Positions 27,352 through 42,768 of a stretch of DNA of 64,000 nucleotides are shown here, one piece after another. The position numbers and the translations under genes are program-made. Source of the stretch: Levilactobacillus brevis (GTDB taxonomy: Bacteria; Bacillota; Bacilli; Lactobacillales; Lactobacillaceae); NCBI GenBank assembly GCA_021383565.1, contig CP079699.1, forward strand, positions 124,001 to 188,000, written 5' to 3'. Positions within the stretch are counted from its first letter, which is position 1; each line of letters starts with the position of its first letter. Below the pieces are notes generated by a model. That model searched no databases. It was not told the origin of the DNA and was given only the letters and a program-made list of their open reading frames with translations.

Positions 27352-28932
27352 ATGGGCAACCGCAATGTGAATACGACCTTGCAAGGCGCCCTGATTCTTT
27401 CGATTGCGGCGTTCATTGCCAAGTTGCTGAGCGCCGTCTACCGGGTGCCGTTTCAGAACATGGTCGGCAACACCGGATTCTACGTGTACCAACAGGTTTA
27501 CCCGCTGTATGGTATTGGCATGACCTTTGCGCTGAGTGGCCTCCCCGTCTTCATTTCAAAATTAATTGCCGAGGCGCCCGACCTACCGAGCCAACAGCAG
27601 GTTGCCCGCCAAGTCTATCACTGGCTGTGGGGGTTGGCGGGACTAATCTTCATTGGCTTGATGCTGGGAGCGCCGGCCCTGGCGCGGGGGATGGGTGATC
27701 GGCATTTAACGCCGCTGATTCAAATGGTGGCATGGATGTTTCTGTTCATGCCGGCCCTGTCCGTCAGCCGTGGGTATCACCAAGGACGGTTTCAAATGTT
27801 GCCGACGGCGCGTTCCCAAGTGGTGGAACAGCTCGTCCGGGTCGTGGTGATTCTAGTTGCCGCGGGCTGGGCCACCAGTCACGACTGGTCGGTCTACCGG
27901 ATGGGCACCTGGGCGTTGAGCGGCGGCGCCATTGCGGCGGTAGCGGCACTATTGGTGTTGCCCCGTTGGCGCCAGCGCGGTCAGACATCCACGGTTAAGG
28001 TGCCACACGTCGGTCGGCGCTTGCTGATCGAGGGCGGGACCCTTTGCCTGCTCACCGCGATGTTGGTACTCTTGCAGTTGGTCGATTCCTTTACGGTGAA
28101 AAATGGTCTGGTCGCTGGTGGCTTGGGGGATCTGGCCGCCAAGAGTCTCAAGGGGGTCTACGATCGCGCCCAACCACTGGTTCAACTGGGGCTGGTGGTC
28201 GCGGTGGCCTTCGCGACGTCTCTGCTACCGGCGTTAACAGCGGCGCAACAGGAGCGGCGCCCGGCGGCCTTTAAACGGCTGACGACCACGATGATGCGGA
28301 TTGCCTTAATGGTGGCGGTGGCCGCGACGGCGGGGCTGATTGCCCTGATGCCGTGGATTAACCGGCTCCTCTTTGGCGATACACAGGGGTCCGGCATGCT
28401 CGGTGTTTACATGCTAAGCATTATTCTGGCGACGTTGATTCAAACGTATAACAGCGTGCTGCAGAGTCAAGACCAGTACCGGCTGACGGTGGTCGCGCTC
28501 GTGGCGGGCTTATTGGTCAAAATTCTCTTTAACCAGGCGGCCGTGCGGCATTTTGGCGCGACCGGGGCGAGCTGGCTGACGGTGCTCAGCCTGGGGGCCA
28601 TGTTCCTGGTGCTGTGGTATGGGTCGGACAGGGCGCTGCGGACGGGCATCTGGACCAAACCGTACATGCGAATTCTAGTGGCCTGCACGATCCTGATGGT
28701 CTTTGGCGTGCAGGTGACCGTGGCCGGGCTAGAACAGTGGTGGCCGGCGCTAATGACCAGTCGACTTGCGATTGGCGGGGGCTTACTGGTGACGATTCCG
28801 GTGGGGGGTATCATTTTCATCGGCTTGGCCCTGCACTGGCAGTTATTGTCGGTTCGGGAGTGGTTGGCGATTCCCCACGGCGAGAGTGTGTTAAGATTAT
28901 GGCAACAACTTAGTCAACACGGAGGAAAATAA
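27352..28932 (+). CDS. Polysaccharide/lipid flippase (YabM/SpoVB-like)
   Basis: 526 aa, about 14 membrane helices, MOP-exporter superfamily. The N-terminal motif [20 protein letters not shown] and Y-P-L-Y-G-I-G-M-T are typical of the YabM/SpoVB/MurJ group. Likely moves a lipid-linked cell-wall precursor; whether that is lipid II cannot be told. GGAGGAAG precedes the ATG. The stop codon is 1 bp before rqcP, so the genes are coupled, as in B. subtilis yabM...yabO. Confidence 0.88.
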   Translation: MGNRNVNTTLQGALILSIAAFIAKLLSAVYRVPFQNMVGNTGFYVYQQVYPLYGIGMTFALSGLPVFISKLIAEAPDLPSQQQVARQVYHWLWGLAGLIFIGLMLGAPALARGMGDRHLTPLIQMVAWMFLFMPALSVSRGYHQGRFQMLPTARSQVVEQLVRVVVILVAAGWATSHDWSVYRMGTWALSGGAIAAVAALLVLPRWRQRGQTSTVKVPHVGRRLLIEGGTLCLLTAMLVLLQLVDSFTVKNGLVAGGLGDLAAKSLKGVYDRAQPLVQLGLVVAVAFATSLLPALTAAQQERRPAAFKRLTTTMMRIALMVAVAATAGLIALMPWINRLLFGDTQGSGMLGVYMLSIILATLIQTYNSVLQSQDQYRLTVVALVAGLLVKILFNQAAVRHFGATGASWLTVLSLGAMFLVLWYGSDRALRTGIWTKPYMRILVACTILMVFGVQVTVAGLEQWWPALMTSRLAIGGGLLVTIPVGGIIFIGLALHWQLLSVREWLAIPHGESVLRLWQQLSQHGGK

Positions 28933-28933
28933 T

Positions 28934-29206
28934 ATGCGATTAGATAAGTATTTAAAGGTATCACGGATTATCAAGCGGCGGTCAGTCGCCAAGGAAATTG
29001 CCGACAAGGGTCGGATTGCGATCAACGGCAAGGTGGCCAAGTCATCGAGTGACGTTGCCACGAATGATGAGTTGGTTATTAAGTTCGGTAACAAAACGTT
29101 AACAGTGAAAGTTAATGAATTGTTGGAGACGACCAAGAAGGACGATGCCGAACGGATGTACACCATCGTCAAGGAAGACTACGCCCAAGATTTTCGGCAG
29201 AATTAG
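28934..29206 (+). CDS. rqcP: S4-domain RNA-binding protein RqcP
   Basis: 90 aa, one S4 RNA-binding domain ([16 protein letters not shown]...I-N-G-K-V-A-K). It is the YabO/RqcP homologue that helps RqcH add alanine tails to stalled nascent chains on 50S subunits. GGAGG lies 7 nt upstream inside the end of the flippase gene. Confidence 0.93.
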   Translation: MRLDKYLKVSRIIKRRSVAKEIADKGRIAINGKVAKSSSDVATNDELVIKFGNKTLTVKVNELLETTKKDDAERMYTIVKEDYAQDFRQN

Positions 29207-29326
29207 TCAAAATCAGTCTTAAATGTGACGAATGTTTTACATTATGCTAAACGTGCTAGACGGGCAAATTGAAACTTGCTATACTCAAGTTAAACTATCT
29301 GGTGAAAACTGAGGAGTGAGTGGAAG

Positions 29327-29737
29327 ATGGCTGACGTGAAGCCGAAACCGGCGAAAATTGAACGTTTAGAAAATGACTATACGCGACGTCTGGATCACCA
29401 ACAGGCTAAGGCCCATCGGCATCAGTGGCTGGGCAAACGGCGGATGCGGCGGGCTACCCGCATTTTGGCGGTTTTTGCGGTCTTTGCCGTCGTGCTGGGC
29501 ATTCAATTGGTGCGGACTAACGCCAGTCTCCATCACGTTCAGGGTGAAGTGACCACCAGTAAACAAAAGCTGGCGAGCACCAAGACCACGGACCACAAAC
29601 TCCAATTACAGATTAAGCAGTTAAATAATAAGGACTATCTGGGGCGACTGATTCGGTCGAAGTACTACTATTCGAAGTCTGGAGAAACCATCTACAGCTT
29701 GCCGGGTGACCATGCGAGCGATGTAACCGTTAAATAG
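29327..29737 (+). CDS. divIC: Septum formation initiator DivIC
   Basis: 136 aa. A basic cytoplasmic start (about 1-45) is followed by one membrane helix (about 48-67) and an extracellular coiled coil rich in Q, K and T, ending with Y-L-G-R-L-I-R-S-K-Y-Y-Y-S-K-S-G-E, the FtsB/DivIC signature. Works with FtsL and DivIB at the septum. GGAG precedes the ATG. Confidence 0.93.
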   Translation: MADVKPKPAKIERLENDYTRRLDHQQAKAHRHQWLGKRRMRRATRILAVFAVFAVVLGIQLVRTNASLHHVQGEVTTSKQKLASTKTTDHKLQLQIKQLNNKDYLGRLIRSKYYYSKSGETIYSLPGDHASDVTVK

Positions 29738-29747
29738 CCTAATGGAA

Positions 29748-29785
29748 AATCCGTCGGTTCGGCTGAACTGGCGGATTTTTTGCTA
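29748..29785 (+). terminator. divIC terminator
   Basis: AAAATCCG (29748-29755) pairs with CGGATTTT (29774-29781), with an inner GGTTC / GAAC stem, followed by T residues. Confidence 0.85.
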
Positions 29786-29809
29786 GGTTTGGGTCGTTAA
29801 CTGAAGATT

Positions 29810-29848
29810 GAAAGTTTGCGAATACGCTTCAGTCCTCAGCTGGTAAGG
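29810..29848 (+). repeat. Remnant of the structured element (copy D)
   Basis: 39 nt aligned without gaps to 50579-50617 just before and within copy C, 32 of 39 identical. All seven differences are single substitutions. It is followed by GGCGGAAG, resembling the element's terminal repeat. The rest of the element is missing. A separate hairpin with CCGCTTAGA / TCTAGCGG arms lies at about 29910-29933. Confidence 0.55.
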
Positions 29849-30048
29849 CGGAAGTCAAAACTATTGTTGTGTGGGCGTTAACACGATGATGGATGGAAAC
29901 CAGTAATCCGCTTAGAGGTTAATCTAGCGGGGTTTCTAACGGGTAAGGAAAATTGATTAATGGACTTTCTTTTTAACGTTTAGCGTGTGGAATCTTGGGA
30001 AATTGTGTTATACTGAAAGCACTTATTTTAAGGAGGAACTTCTTTTTT

Positions 30049-30588
30049 ATGGCAATCGAGGTTGGAGCTAAAGTTTCCGGAAAGGTCTCCGGAATTACGA
30101 ACTTTGGTGCATTTGTTGATTTAGGCGACCACAAGACCGGGTTGGTGCACATTAGTGAAATTTCTGACGGCTACGTTAAGGATATTCATGACGTTCTGTC
30201 TGTTGGTGACGAAGTAACGGTTAAGGTTTTGACCGTTGGTAATGATGGGAAGATTGGGCTGTCGATTCGCAAGGCGACAGATCATCCGGCTGGTGACCGG
30301 CCCCACCACAGTCACAATGAACACCGGGATCATGAGCAACACCGGGGTGGCAACAATGCCAGTCACGGTGGCGAAAGTCATGGGCACGGTCGGCGGTTTG
30401 AGAATAACGGCTCCCGGCCCCACCATAACTCAGCAAATGGTCGATTTGCGGGTCATCATTCGGCTCCCCATAAAGAAAATTTTGACGACATGATGTCAGG
30501 GTTCTTGAAGCAAAGTGAGGACCGTTTGGCAACGATTAAACGAAACACTGAAGGCAAGCGTGGCGGCCGTGGCGGTCGGCGCAGTTAG
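30049..30588 (+). CDS. S1 RNA-binding protein (YabR-like)
   Basis: 179 aa from ATG 30049, with AAGGAGG about 12 nt upstream; an upstream start at 29995 has no site. The S1 domain occupies residues 1-75 (V-G-A-K-V-S-G-K-V-S-G-I-T-N-F-G-A-F-V-D-L, then G-L-V-H-I-S-E-I). A His/Asn/Gly-rich low-complexity segment spans about 85-145, then K-E-N-F-D-D-M-M-S-G-F-L-K, shared with YabR/GSP13-type proteins, and an Arg/Gly-rich end. Position between divIC and tilS matches B. subtilis yabR. It probably binds RNA or ribosomes. Confidence 0.9.
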   Translation: MAIEVGAKVSGKVSGITNFGAFVDLGDHKTGLVHISEISDGYVKDIHDVLSVGDEVTVKVLTVGNDGKIGLSIRKATDHPAGDRPHHSHNEHRDHEQHRGGNNASHGGESHGHGRRFENNGSRPHHNSANGRFAGHHSAPHKENFDDMMSGFLKQSEDRLATIKRNTEGKRGGRGGRRS

Positions 30589-30619
30589 TCAGAGACTAAC
30601 GGGCCATCAAAGATGAAGA

Positions 30620-30645
30620 GGACCGCACATGTTGCGGCCCTTTTT
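30620..30645 (+). terminator. Terminator after S1 protein gene
   Basis: GGACCGCA (30620-30627) pairs with TGCGGCC (30633-30639) apart from one base, followed by CTTTTTC. The 30629 ATG in this hairpin is therefore not the tilS start. Confidence 0.75.
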
Positions 30646-30688
30646 CATAACCGCTGAGGTCTTGCCGAGAAGAGAAGAGGGACGTGCG

Positions 30689-32056
30689 GTGTCACTGGAG
30701 ACGGACTTTCAACAGAATTGCCAGCAACAGGGGTGGGCTGATCCTAAGCAACATGGACTCATTGCGGTTTCGACCGGAGTGGATTCGATGGTGCTGCTGA
30801 ATCTGTTCACGCGGTTGCCCGCGGCGCAACGTCCACAGTTAACGGTGGTGTATGTTGATCACCAATTACGCGAGCAGAGCGTCGAGGAGACGGCTTTTTT
30901 GAAACGATGGTGTGCCGACCGACAACTCCCCCTCGTTACCGCGACGTGGCCGGTTGCCCAGCATCCCGTCCACGGCATTGAGGATGCCGCCCGGCAATTT
31001 CGCTACCGCTTCTTCGCCGAGCAACTCGAAGCCCAGCAGGCCGATTGGATTGCGACGGCCCATCAGGCGGATGAGCAGGCGGAAACGATTCTTTTTAAAT
31101 TGCTCCGTGGGGGTCAATTGGATCAGCTGACTGGGATGGCCGCGAGTCGCCCATTTCACCGGGGCCGGTTGATCCGGCCACTGCTCCCATTTACCAAGCA
31201 GCAGTTACGGGCCTATGCGCGCGAACAGCGGATTCCGTGGTACGAGGATGCGACCAATCAGGAGCTGACGGCGAGCCGCAATCGGATTCGTTTGCAGCTA
31301 CTCCCGGAACTCCGGCGAGAGAATCCGCAGGTTGACCGGCACCTGGTGGCCTATGCAGACCAGCTCCGCACAGTGCTACGGGTCACTGAACAGGTGGTGA
31401 CGACGCAGCTCGCTCAGGTGATTCGCCAGCAACGACCGCTAGTCGTGGACAGTCAACGGTTCTTGGACCAATCGGCCGATTTACAAGACCTGTTGCTGGC
31501 CCGGTTAACCAAGACGGCCGCCCCCGAACTCACCACAGAGAGCGCGGTACTACGGGCTTGCCGGCGGTTGTTGGTTAACGTCCAACGGCCGACTGGCTGG
31601 GTCGATTTAGGCCATGGTTGGCGGTTTGTCAAAAATTATGACACGTTCACGTATCAACAATTCAAAAATTCCCGGCAAAATTCCGAGGAAGTTTTTAATT
31701 TTATGGTAGTATTAAACCAATGGCGAACGTTGGGAAACGGCTGGCAACTTGGCTGCTTCACGACGGATGCGACGACGCAGTTACCGGCAAATGAAGTCGT
31801 GACCCTAACTGATGATCAATTCCCGTTACGGGTGCGGTCATGGCGGGCAACGGATCGTTTGCGGTTAGCTAGTGGTCATCACCAGACTGTCCGCCGTGCC
31901 CTGATTAACGCAAAGGTTCCGCGAGAATTACGGGCGAAGGTTCCGGTTTTGGTGACGGCAACGGGTGAAGTCGTTGCGGCGTTGGGCGTCAAGTGGTCGG
32001 TCTTACCGGCGCGTTCGCACACAAAAAACTATCACATCAAATTACAGCATGAATAG
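30689..32056 (+). CDS. tilS: tRNA(Ile)-lysidine synthase TilS
   Basis: 455 aa from GTG 30689, preceded by AGAAGAGGG about 9 nt upstream. Converts C34 of the CAU-anticodon tRNA-Ile to lysidine. The PP-loop reads S-T-G-V-D-S-M (second glycine of S-G-G-x-D-S replaced by Thr, as I recall from other lactobacilli). The C-terminal TilS domains ([11 protein letters not shown]) are present. hpt follows 16 bp downstream. Confidence 0.95.
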   Translation: MSLETDFQQNCQQQGWADPKQHGLIAVSTGVDSMVLLNLFTRLPAAQRPQLTVVYVDHQLREQSVEETAFLKRWCADRQLPLVTATWPVAQHPVHGIEDAARQFRYRFFAEQLEAQQADWIATAHQADEQAETILFKLLRGGQLDQLTGMAASRPFHRGRLIRPLLPFTKQQLRAYAREQRIPWYEDATNQELTASRNRIRLQLLPELRRENPQVDRHLVAYADQLRTVLRVTEQVVTTQLAQVIRQQRPLVVDSQRFLDQSADLQDLLLARLTKTAAPELTTESAVLRACRRLLVNVQRPTGWVDLGHGWRFVKNYDTFTYQQFKNSRQNSEEVFNFMVVLNQWRTLGNGWQLGCFTTDATTQLPANEVVTLTDDQFPLRVRSWRATDRLRLASGHHQTVRRALINAKVPRELRAKVPVLVTATGEVVAALGVKWSVLPARSHTKNYHIKLQHE

Positions 32057-32072
32057 GCGAAAGGGGAACAGC

Positions 32073-32615
32073 ATGAATAACGATATTTTAAAGGTCCTGT
32101 ACAGTGAGGAAGACATTGCCGCGGCGTGCAAACGGTTAGGTACGCAACTTTCAGAAGACTACCGTGATAAGACACCATTAATCATTTGTGTCCTAAAGGG
32201 TGCTATCCTGTTTATGACGGATGTTATTCGCGATATGGATATCTATGCGACGATTGACTTCATTGATGTCTCCAGCTACAACGGGGGGACAGCATCGTCC
32301 GGGACTATCCGATTATTAAAGGACTTGGACACGGACGTTGCTGGGCGCGACATTATTTTAGTTGAAGATATTATCGATACTGGCCGGACGTTGAAGTACC
32401 TTGAGGATCTGCTGAAGGATCGCAAGGCCAACTCAATTCGGGTCTGCACGCTGATGGACAAACCCAGTGGTCGGGTGGTTGAAGCTAAGGCCGATTACGT
32501 TGGGTTTAATGTCCCGAGTGAATTCGTGGTTGGTTACGGTTTGGACTACGAAGAAAAATATCGGAATCTCCCGTATGTTGGTGTTTTGAAGCCATCCGTT
32601 TATTCAGATAAATAA
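32073..32615 (+). CDS. hpt: Hypoxanthine phosphoribosyltransferase
   Basis: 180 aa from ATG 32073, with AAGGGGA upstream; the longer frame from 31965 overlaps tilS without a site. Salvages hypoxanthine and guanine with PRPP. PRPP motif [13 protein letters not shown] near 96-108. The order tilS-hpt-ftsH is widely conserved. Confidence 0.96.
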   Translation: MNNDILKVLYSEEDIAAACKRLGTQLSEDYRDKTPLIICVLKGAILFMTDVIRDMDIYATIDFIDVSSYNGGTASSGTIRLLKDLDTDVAGRDIILVEDIIDTGRTLKYLEDLLKDRKANSIRVCTLMDKPSGRVVEAKADYVGFNVPSEFVVGYGLDYEEKYRNLPYVGVLKPSVYSDK

Positions 32616-32723
32616 TTAGTCAATGATAGTCAATTGTGATAACATCTTATTTAGTCAAAGGGGCATATGCTCTAAATTTCGTTCCTATGTGAAGGCTGGG
32701 AACTGTGAGTAAGGAGGCACGAC

Positions 32724-34841
32724 ATGAATAATCGACGAAATGGACTGTTCCGTAATAGTCTGTTTTACATTGTGATTTTCTTGTTGATCATTGGTGTGGT
32801 TTACCTATTCAATGGTAACGGCAACAGCTCACAAACCCAAGAAATCCAATCGAGTCAATTCGTTAAAGATTTGAACGCGAATAAGATCAAGAAATTCTCC
32901 ATTCAACCTTCCGGGGGAGTTTACAAGATTACCGGGGAATATCGGAATGCGCAAAAGCGTACAACCAACACCGGCTTTAGTCTCGGCGGCTCACAGAGCA
33001 CTGCTGTGACTAGTTTTAGCACTCAGGTCTTAACCAATAACTCGACGGTTTCTGAGATTGATAAAGTTGCCAAGGATCACAATGTCAAAATGAACACCAA
33101 GGCGGAAGAGTCGAGTGGCTTCTGGATTAATTTATTAGTCTACGTTGCGCCACTAGTTATTTTCTTCTTCTTCTTCTACATGATGATGGGTCAAGCCGGC
33201 CAAGGTGGCGGCAATGGCCGAGTCATGAACTTTGGGAAGAGTAAAGCCAAGCCGGCCGATAGCAAGGAGAACAAGGTTCGCTTTGCTGACGTCGCTGGTG
33301 AAGAGGAGGAAAAGCAAGAACTTGTCGAAGTGGTTGAGTTCTTGAAGAATCCGCGTAAGTTTGTTTCATTAGGTGCCCGGATTCCATCTGGTGTCTTGCT
33401 GGAGGGTCCTCCTGGTACTGGTAAAACGTTGCTGGCGAAGGCCGTTGCGGGTGAAGCGGCGGTACCATTCTTCTCGATTTCTGGTTCAGATTTCGTGGAA
33501 ATGTTCGTCGGTGTCGGGGCTAGTCGTGTTCGGGATCTGTTTGAACAGGCCAAGAAGGCCGCACCATCCATCATCTTTATTGATGAAATTGATGCGGTTG
33601 GTCGTCAACGGGGTGCCGGTATGGGCGGTGGCCACGATGAACGTGAACAAACGTTGAACCAATTACTGGTTGAAATGGACGGGTTTACGGGGAGTGAAGG
33701 CGTCATTGTGATGGCCGCCACGAACCGTTCCGATGTGTTGGACCCCGCCTTACTGCGGCCAGGTCGGTTTGACCGGAAGATCTTAGTGGGTCAACCAGAT
33801 GTTAAGGGTCGTGAAGCGATCTTGAAGGTTCACGCCAAGAACAAGCCTTTAGCCAACGATGTTGATTTGAAGGAAATTTCTAAGCAAACGCCTGGTTTCG
33901 TGGGTGCTGACTTGGAAAACCTCTTAAACGAAGCGGCCTTATTGGCGGCACGCCGGAACAAGACGCAGATCGATGCTTCTGATTTGGATGAAGCCGAAGA
34001 TCGTGTTATCGCCGGGCCAGCTAAGAAAGACCGGGTCATCAGCCCTGAAGAACGGAAGACCGTGGCGTACCATGAAGCCGGTCATACCATCGTCGGGTTG
34101 GTCTTGAACGACGCGCGCGTGGTCCACAAGGTAACGATTGTACCGCGTGGTCGTGCCGGCGGGTATGCAATTATGCTACCACGTGAAGACCAGATGTTGA
34201 TGTCTAAGAAGGATGCCATGGAACAGATTGCCGGGTTAATGGGTGGTCGGACGGCCGAAGAGTTAATCTTCCACTCCGAATCATCCGGTGCCTCCAATGA
34301 CTTCGAGCAAGCAACTCAGATTGCCCGTTCTATGGTTACCCAGTATGGGATGAGTGACGCCTTGGGGACCGTTGCACTGGAAAGTGCTGGCGGCCAACCA
34401 TTTGCTGGGGCTGGCTATCCAGGCCAACCAAGTTACTCAGAACATACGGCTAACTTAATTGATAGCGAAGTTCGCCGGATCATCGGGGAAGCGCACGATA
34501 CTGCCCGGAAGATTCTGGAAGAACATAAAGCAGAACACAAGATTATTGCGGATGCCTTGCTGAAATACGAAACGCTGGACGAGAAGCAAATTCTCAGCTT
34601 GTTTAACACTGGGAAGATGCCGGAAAAGGACAGCAATGACGAATTTCCTAGCGAAAAGGCTGCGACTTTCGAAGAGTCTAAGCGTGAACTTGAACGCCGT
34701 GAAGCGGAACGCCAAGCTTCTACTGAAGCGAAGTTGGCTTCCAGTGCCTCAAGTGAAACGTCTTCTGAAGCGGAACCGGCTAGCTCAGCAGCTAGTTCGG
34801 CAGCGCCAGACGATCACGATGAGTCCGACCATTCCGAATAA
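32724..34841 (+). CDS. ftsH: ATP-dependent membrane metalloprotease FtsH
   Basis: 705 aa. Membrane helices at about 11-27 and 131-153 flank an extracytoplasmic domain. Walker A G-P-P-G-T-G-K-T near 229, Walker B I-I-F-I-D-E-I-D, second region of homology R-P-G-R-F-D, zinc site H-E-A-G-H near 452. Degrades misfolded membrane proteins and regulators. The last 50 residues are a Ser/Ala/Glu-rich low-complexity tail. Confidence 0.97.
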   Translation: MNNRRNGLFRNSLFYIVIFLLIIGVVYLFNGNGNSSQTQEIQSSQFVKDLNANKIKKFSIQPSGGVYKITGEYRNAQKRTTNTGFSLGGSQSTAVTSFSTQVLTNNSTVSEIDKVAKDHNVKMNTKAEESSGFWINLLVYVAPLVIFFFFFYMMMGQAGQGGGNGRVMNFGKSKAKPADSKENKVRFADVAGEEEEKQELVEVVEFLKNPRKFVSLGARIPSGVLLEGPPGTGKTLLAKAVAGEAAVPFFSISGSDFVEMFVGVGASRVRDLFEQAKKAAPSIIFIDEIDAVGRQRGAGMGGGHDEREQTLNQLLVEMDGFTGSEGVIVMAATNRSDVLDPALLRPGRFDRKILVGQPDVKGREAILKVHAKNKPLANDVDLKEISKQTPGFVGADLENLLNEAALLAARRNKTQIDASDLDEAEDRVIAGPAKKDRVISPEERKTVAYHEAGHTIVGLVLNDARVVHKVTIVPRGRAGGYAIMLPREDQMLMSKKDAMEQIAGLMGGRTAEELIFHSESSGASNDFEQATQIARSMVTQYGMSDALGTVALESAGGQPFAGAGYPGQPSYSEHTANLIDSEVRRIIGEAHDTARKILEEHKAEHKIIADALLKYETLDEKQILSLFNTGKMPEKDSNDEFPSEKAATFEESKRELERREAERQASTEAKLASSASSETSSEAEPASSAASSAAPDDHDESDHSE

Positions 34842-34856
34842 TTCAGTAACGATGTA

Positions 34857-34888
34857 AGGTCCGGGACGTTTGTCTCGGACCTTTTCGT
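34857..34888 (+). terminator. ftsH terminator
   Basis: AAGGTCCGGGAC (34857-34868) pairs with GTCTCGGACCTT (34873-34884), followed by TTTT. Confidence 0.88.
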
Positions 34889-35009
34889 GACTTATGACGC
34901 AGTATTTAGGAGAAATGGTCCCACAAAGGGGAGGCAGGTTCTTTGCAAATGCCGAACTTTCTGGTAATGTAAGGCAGGATAACTTGCAACGAAAGGACGT
35001 TTATATTTA

Positions 35010-35897
35010 ATGGCAGATTATTTAGTAAAAAGTTTGATTGATGATGGTATGTTTCGGGCGTACGTAGTCGATGCTACGGAAACGGTGGCGGAAGCTCAGC
35101 AGCGCCACGACACTTGGAGTTCGGCTACGGCGGCTCTGGGACGGACGCTGATCGGAACGATGTTGCTGTCGACGTCTTTGCTGAAGGGCAAGGAAAAGCT
35201 GACGGTTAAGGTCGACGGTCACGGACCGGTCGGTGCAATTGTGGCCGATGGGAATGCTGATGGCACGGTGAAGGGGTATCTGATGTATCCTCACGTGAGC
35301 TTGCCACTGAACGAAAAACACAAGATTGACGTGAAGAAGGCCGTTGGAGTCCAAGGGATGATGACAGTGACCAAGGATCAGGGGCTGGGTCAACCCTATA
35401 CGGGGCAGGTGCCGTTGGTCTCCGGTGAATTGGGTGAAGACTTTACCTACTATCTGGCTAAGTCAGAACAGATTCCTAGCGCGGTCGGTGTGTCCGTCTT
35501 TGTTCAACCGAACAATACGGTTAAGGTGGCCGGTGGTTTTATGATTCAGGTCATGCCTGGAGCCTCGGACGCCGCTATCTCCCGGTTAGAGCAACGAATT
35601 AAGGAAATGCCAATGGTCTCTGAATTGTTGTTGGACGGTCAGAAGCCCGAAGATATTCTGAAGCTGCTGTTCCCTGACGAGAAGGTTAAAATTCTTCAGA
35701 AGATGCCCGTTGGGTTTAAGTGTGATTGTTCCAAGGACCGGTTTGCCAAGTCACTGGCGGCTATTCAGCCTAAGGCGCTGCAAGAAATGATCGAGGAAGA
35801 CCACGGTGCCGAAGCCGTTTGTCATTTCTGCGGTAACAAGTATCAGTTCTCCGAGGATGACTTGCGCCAGATTCTAGCGGAAGCCCAAGCGAAGTAG
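35010..35897 (+). CDS. hslO: Redox-regulated chaperone Hsp33
   Basis: 295 aa. Holdase activated by oxidation. The zinc cysteines are in F-K-C-D-C-S and V-C-H-F-C-G at the C-terminus, the full C-x-C / C-x-x-C set. Follows ftsH as in B. subtilis. dusB begins 2 bp after its stop codon, so the two are coupled. Confidence 0.96.
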   Translation: MADYLVKSLIDDGMFRAYVVDATETVAEAQQRHDTWSSATAALGRTLIGTMLLSTSLLKGKEKLTVKVDGHGPVGAIVADGNADGTVKGYLMYPHVSLPLNEKHKIDVKKAVGVQGMMTVTKDQGLGQPYTGQVPLVSGELGEDFTYYLAKSEQIPSAVGVSVFVQPNNTVKVAGGFMIQVMPGASDAAISRLEQRIKEMPMVSELLLDGQKPEDILKLLFPDEKVKILQKMPVGFKCDCSKDRFAKSLAAIQPKALQEMIEEDHGAEAVCHFCGNKYQFSEDDLRQILAEAQAK

Positions 35898-35899
35898 CG

Positions 35900-36919
35900 A
35901 TGGACACGAGCTGGAAGATTGGCAACGTTGAGATTCCCAATCGGGTGGTGGTTGCGCCCATGGCGGGGGTCACCAACGTCGCGTTTCGCCGAATTTGTAA
36001 GGACTTCGGTGCGGGGTTGGTCGAGTGCGAGATGATCTCGGGTCAGGGAATTCACTATCATAATCAACGTACCCTGCAGATGATGGCGGTCGATGTGCGT
36101 GAACACCCCATGAGCATTCAGATCTTTGGTGGAACCGAGGAAACCTTAGTCCAGGCCGCCCAGTACGTGGACCAACAGACGCCAGCTGATATTATTGACA
36201 TCAATATGGGCTGTCCGGTTAATAAAGTGGTGAACACGGATGCTGGGGCTAAATGGTTACTGGACCCAGACAAGGTGTATCACATGGTAGCGGCGGTTGT
36301 GGCGGCTGTCGATAAGCCGGTCACGGTCAAGATGCGGACGGGCTGGGACAGTCATCACGTCTTAGCCGTCGAGAATGCCCTGGCTGCGCAAGCGGCTGGG
36401 GCAGCGGCTTTGGCTATGCACGGCCGGACGCGCAAGCAGATGTATCAGGGGCAGGCTGACTGGGAGATGTTGCATCAGGTGGCCCAGCAACTGACCATTC
36501 CGTTTATGGGTAACGGGGATGTGCGGACGCCGGAGGATGCCAAACGCATGTTAGAAGAGGTTGGCGCCGATGCTGTCATGATTGGTCGTGCTGTCATGGG
36601 GAATCCATGGCTGTTGCGTCGAGTGAACCATTATCTGGAGACGGGGGAGTTATTACCAGAGCCGACCGTAGCTGAGAAGGTGGCGACGGCGAAGACATAT
36701 TTGCATCGGCTCTGTCTCGCCAAGGGACCACAAGAGGGACCCATGGATTTTCGCAATCAGGCGGCTTACTACCTTAAAGGAATTCCGCACGCTGCCCGGA
36801 CTAAGGTCGCGTTGACGGATGCCACAGAGGAAGCCACAATGTTGTCGATTTTGGATGATTTTGTGGCGAAGGTCGCAGCTCGTGACCGGCGAGTCCCAGT
36901 TAGACGATTTACAGATTAG
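35900..36919 (+). CDS. dusB: tRNA-dihydrouridine synthase DusB
   Basis: 339 aa. FMN enzyme reducing uridine to dihydrouridine in tRNA D-loops. Motifs V-A-P-M-A-G-V-T-N near 15, N-M-G-C-P-V-N-K-V near 110 with the catalytic Cys, and M-I-G-R-A-V-M-G-N-P-W. Last gene of this run before the rRNA operon. Confidence 0.95.
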   Translation: MDTSWKIGNVEIPNRVVVAPMAGVTNVAFRRICKDFGAGLVECEMISGQGIHYHNQRTLQMMAVDVREHPMSIQIFGGTEETLVQAAQYVDQQTPADIIDINMGCPVNKVVNTDAGAKWLLDPDKVYHMVAAVVAAVDKPVTVKMRTGWDSHHVLAVENALAAQAAGAAALAMHGRTRKQMYQGQADWEMLHQVAQQLTIPFMGNGDVRTPEDAKRMLEEVGADAVMIGRAVMGNPWLLRRVNHYLETGELLPEPTVAEKVATAKTYLHRLCLAKGPQEGPMDFRNQAAYYLKGIPHAARTKVALTDATEEATMLSILDDFVAKVAARDRRVPVRRFTD

Positions 36920-36961
36920 GCGTAAAGACTTGATATTAGTGGCTTTTAAAAGCGTAAAGGG

Positions 36962-37000
36962 GAATCCAGAGAACGTTTCTGGATTCTTTTTTTATTTTAT
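36962..37000 (+). terminator. hslO-dusB terminator
   Basis: GAATCCAGA (36962-36970) pairs with TCTGGATTC (36978-36986), followed by a long T-rich tail. Confidence 0.88.
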
Positions 37001-37118
37001 TGCGATTTTTACTTGACCAACCGGGGGATGATTGATAAGATATTACCTGTTGCTGTTTGAGACGGCCAATGCATAAATAACAAATTATTGAATAGTCATA
37101 CAAATTTGAAATTAATGC

Positions 37119-37147
37119 TTGACGTGTTAAACCGCAACTGATAGAAT
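37119..37147 (+). promoter_or_regulatory. rRNA operon promoter P1
   Basis: TTGACG (37119-37124), 17-nt spacer, TAGAAT (37142-37147), about 300 nt before 16S. The AT-rich stretch upstream (37060-37115) could act as an UP element. Confidence 0.75.
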
Positions 37148-37231
37148 AATTTATGTTGTCAAGACGCGTTTCAGGCGTCTTCCGAGATTTCTAGGATGTT
37201 GAATAAATATTCAAGAAGTTGAAAAAAGATG

Positions 37232-37260
37232 TTGACACGTTTTTAACAACATGATATGAT
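37232..37260 (+). promoter_or_regulatory. rRNA operon promoter P2
   Basis: TTGACA (37232-37237), 17-nt spacer, TATGAT (37255-37260). A near-consensus promoter; tandem P1-P2 is typical of Bacilli rRNA operons. Confidence 0.85.
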
Positions 37261-37440
37261 GATTAAGTTGATTGCTTCGGTAATCACTTAGGTAGACCTT
37301 TGAAAACTGAACATTGTTTCGACAAACCAAATATGTGTAGGGCGGTTTGATATTTATATCAAACCCAAACAATATTTGCGAAGTCAATTCGCTTTTAAAA
37401 ATGTAACAACAATCGATGAGCTATTCAAGCACATCATCTA

Positions 37441-39012
<1,572 letters not shown>

Positions 39013-39101
39013 ATATACGGAGGCTACACATACTTTGTCGAAACAATGGTCAGTTTTGAGAGGTCTACTCTCATAATTATATGATTTTGCTAAATGATTT
39101 T

Positions 39102-39175
<74 letters not shown>

Positions 39176-39197
39176 TTGACCGCAAGGTCATCATTTT

Positions 39198-39270
39198 GGG
39201 GAATTAGCTCAGATGGGAGAGCACCTGCTTTGCAAGCAGGGGGTCAGCGGTTCGATCCCGCTATTCTCCA
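39198..39270 (+). tRNA. tRNA-Ala (UGC)
   Basis: 73 nt. Acceptor GGGGAAT pairs with ATTCTCC (one G-T), discriminator A, anticodon TGC in CCTGCTT-TGC-AAGCAGG. Standard spacer tRNA partner of tRNA-Ile; CCA not encoded. Confidence 0.95.
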
Positions 39271-39439
39271 TTGGCACGTAAAGTGCCAAGGAATTTGTTC
39301 TTTGAAAACTAGATATTATCAATTATTTTCCTTTAATTATTAAGATAATTAAACCGAGAAACAACTGCGTATTTTTGAGTTTTTTAATTAGTTTATATCG
39401 CTAATACTCAATTAATCAGCGATTACGACGTAATCGTTA

Positions 39440-42358
<2,919 letters not shown>

Positions 42359-42430
42359 GTTGAAAACGTGGTTGTTTCCGCGGAAAGTAATTGATGATGT
42401 CTAGTTTTGAGGGAATAAGTTCTCTTATAG

Positions 42431-42547
<117 letters not shown>

Positions 42548-42553
42548 GATTAT

Positions 42554-42626
42554 TCCGGCATAGCTCAGTTGGTAGAGCACCTGACTGTTAATCAGGTTGT
42601 CGACGGTTCGAGCCCGCCTGCCGGAG
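42554..42626 (+). tRNA. tRNA-Asn (GUU)
   Basis: 73 nt. Acceptor TCCGGCA / TGCCGGA, discriminator G, anticodon GTT in CTGACT-GTT-AATCAG. Just 6 nt after 5S, so part of the rRNA transcript. Confidence 0.96.
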
Positions 42627-42655
42627 TCGGGTTAACCTGGTTAACCAGTTGATAT

Positions 42656-42728
42656 GCCGGCTTAGCTCAGCTGGTAGAGCATCGGTATCGTAAACCGAGG
42701 GTCGGGGATTCGAATTCCTCAGCCGGCA
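42656..42728 (+). tRNA. tRNA-Thr (CGU)
   Basis: 73 nt. Acceptor GCCGGCT / AGCCGGC, discriminator A, stem TCGGT/ACCGA round loop AT-CGT-AA, giving anticodon CGU for codon ACG. Confidence 0.93.
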
Positions 42729-42734
42729 TCAGAT

Positions 42735-42768
42735 AAGTTGTTAGTCTTCGGATTAACAACTTTTTTTG
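42735..42768 (+). terminator. rRNA operon terminator
   Basis: AAGTTGTTA (42735-42743) pairs with TAACAACTT (42754-42762), followed by seven or more T. Follows tRNA-Thr directly. Confidence 0.9.
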
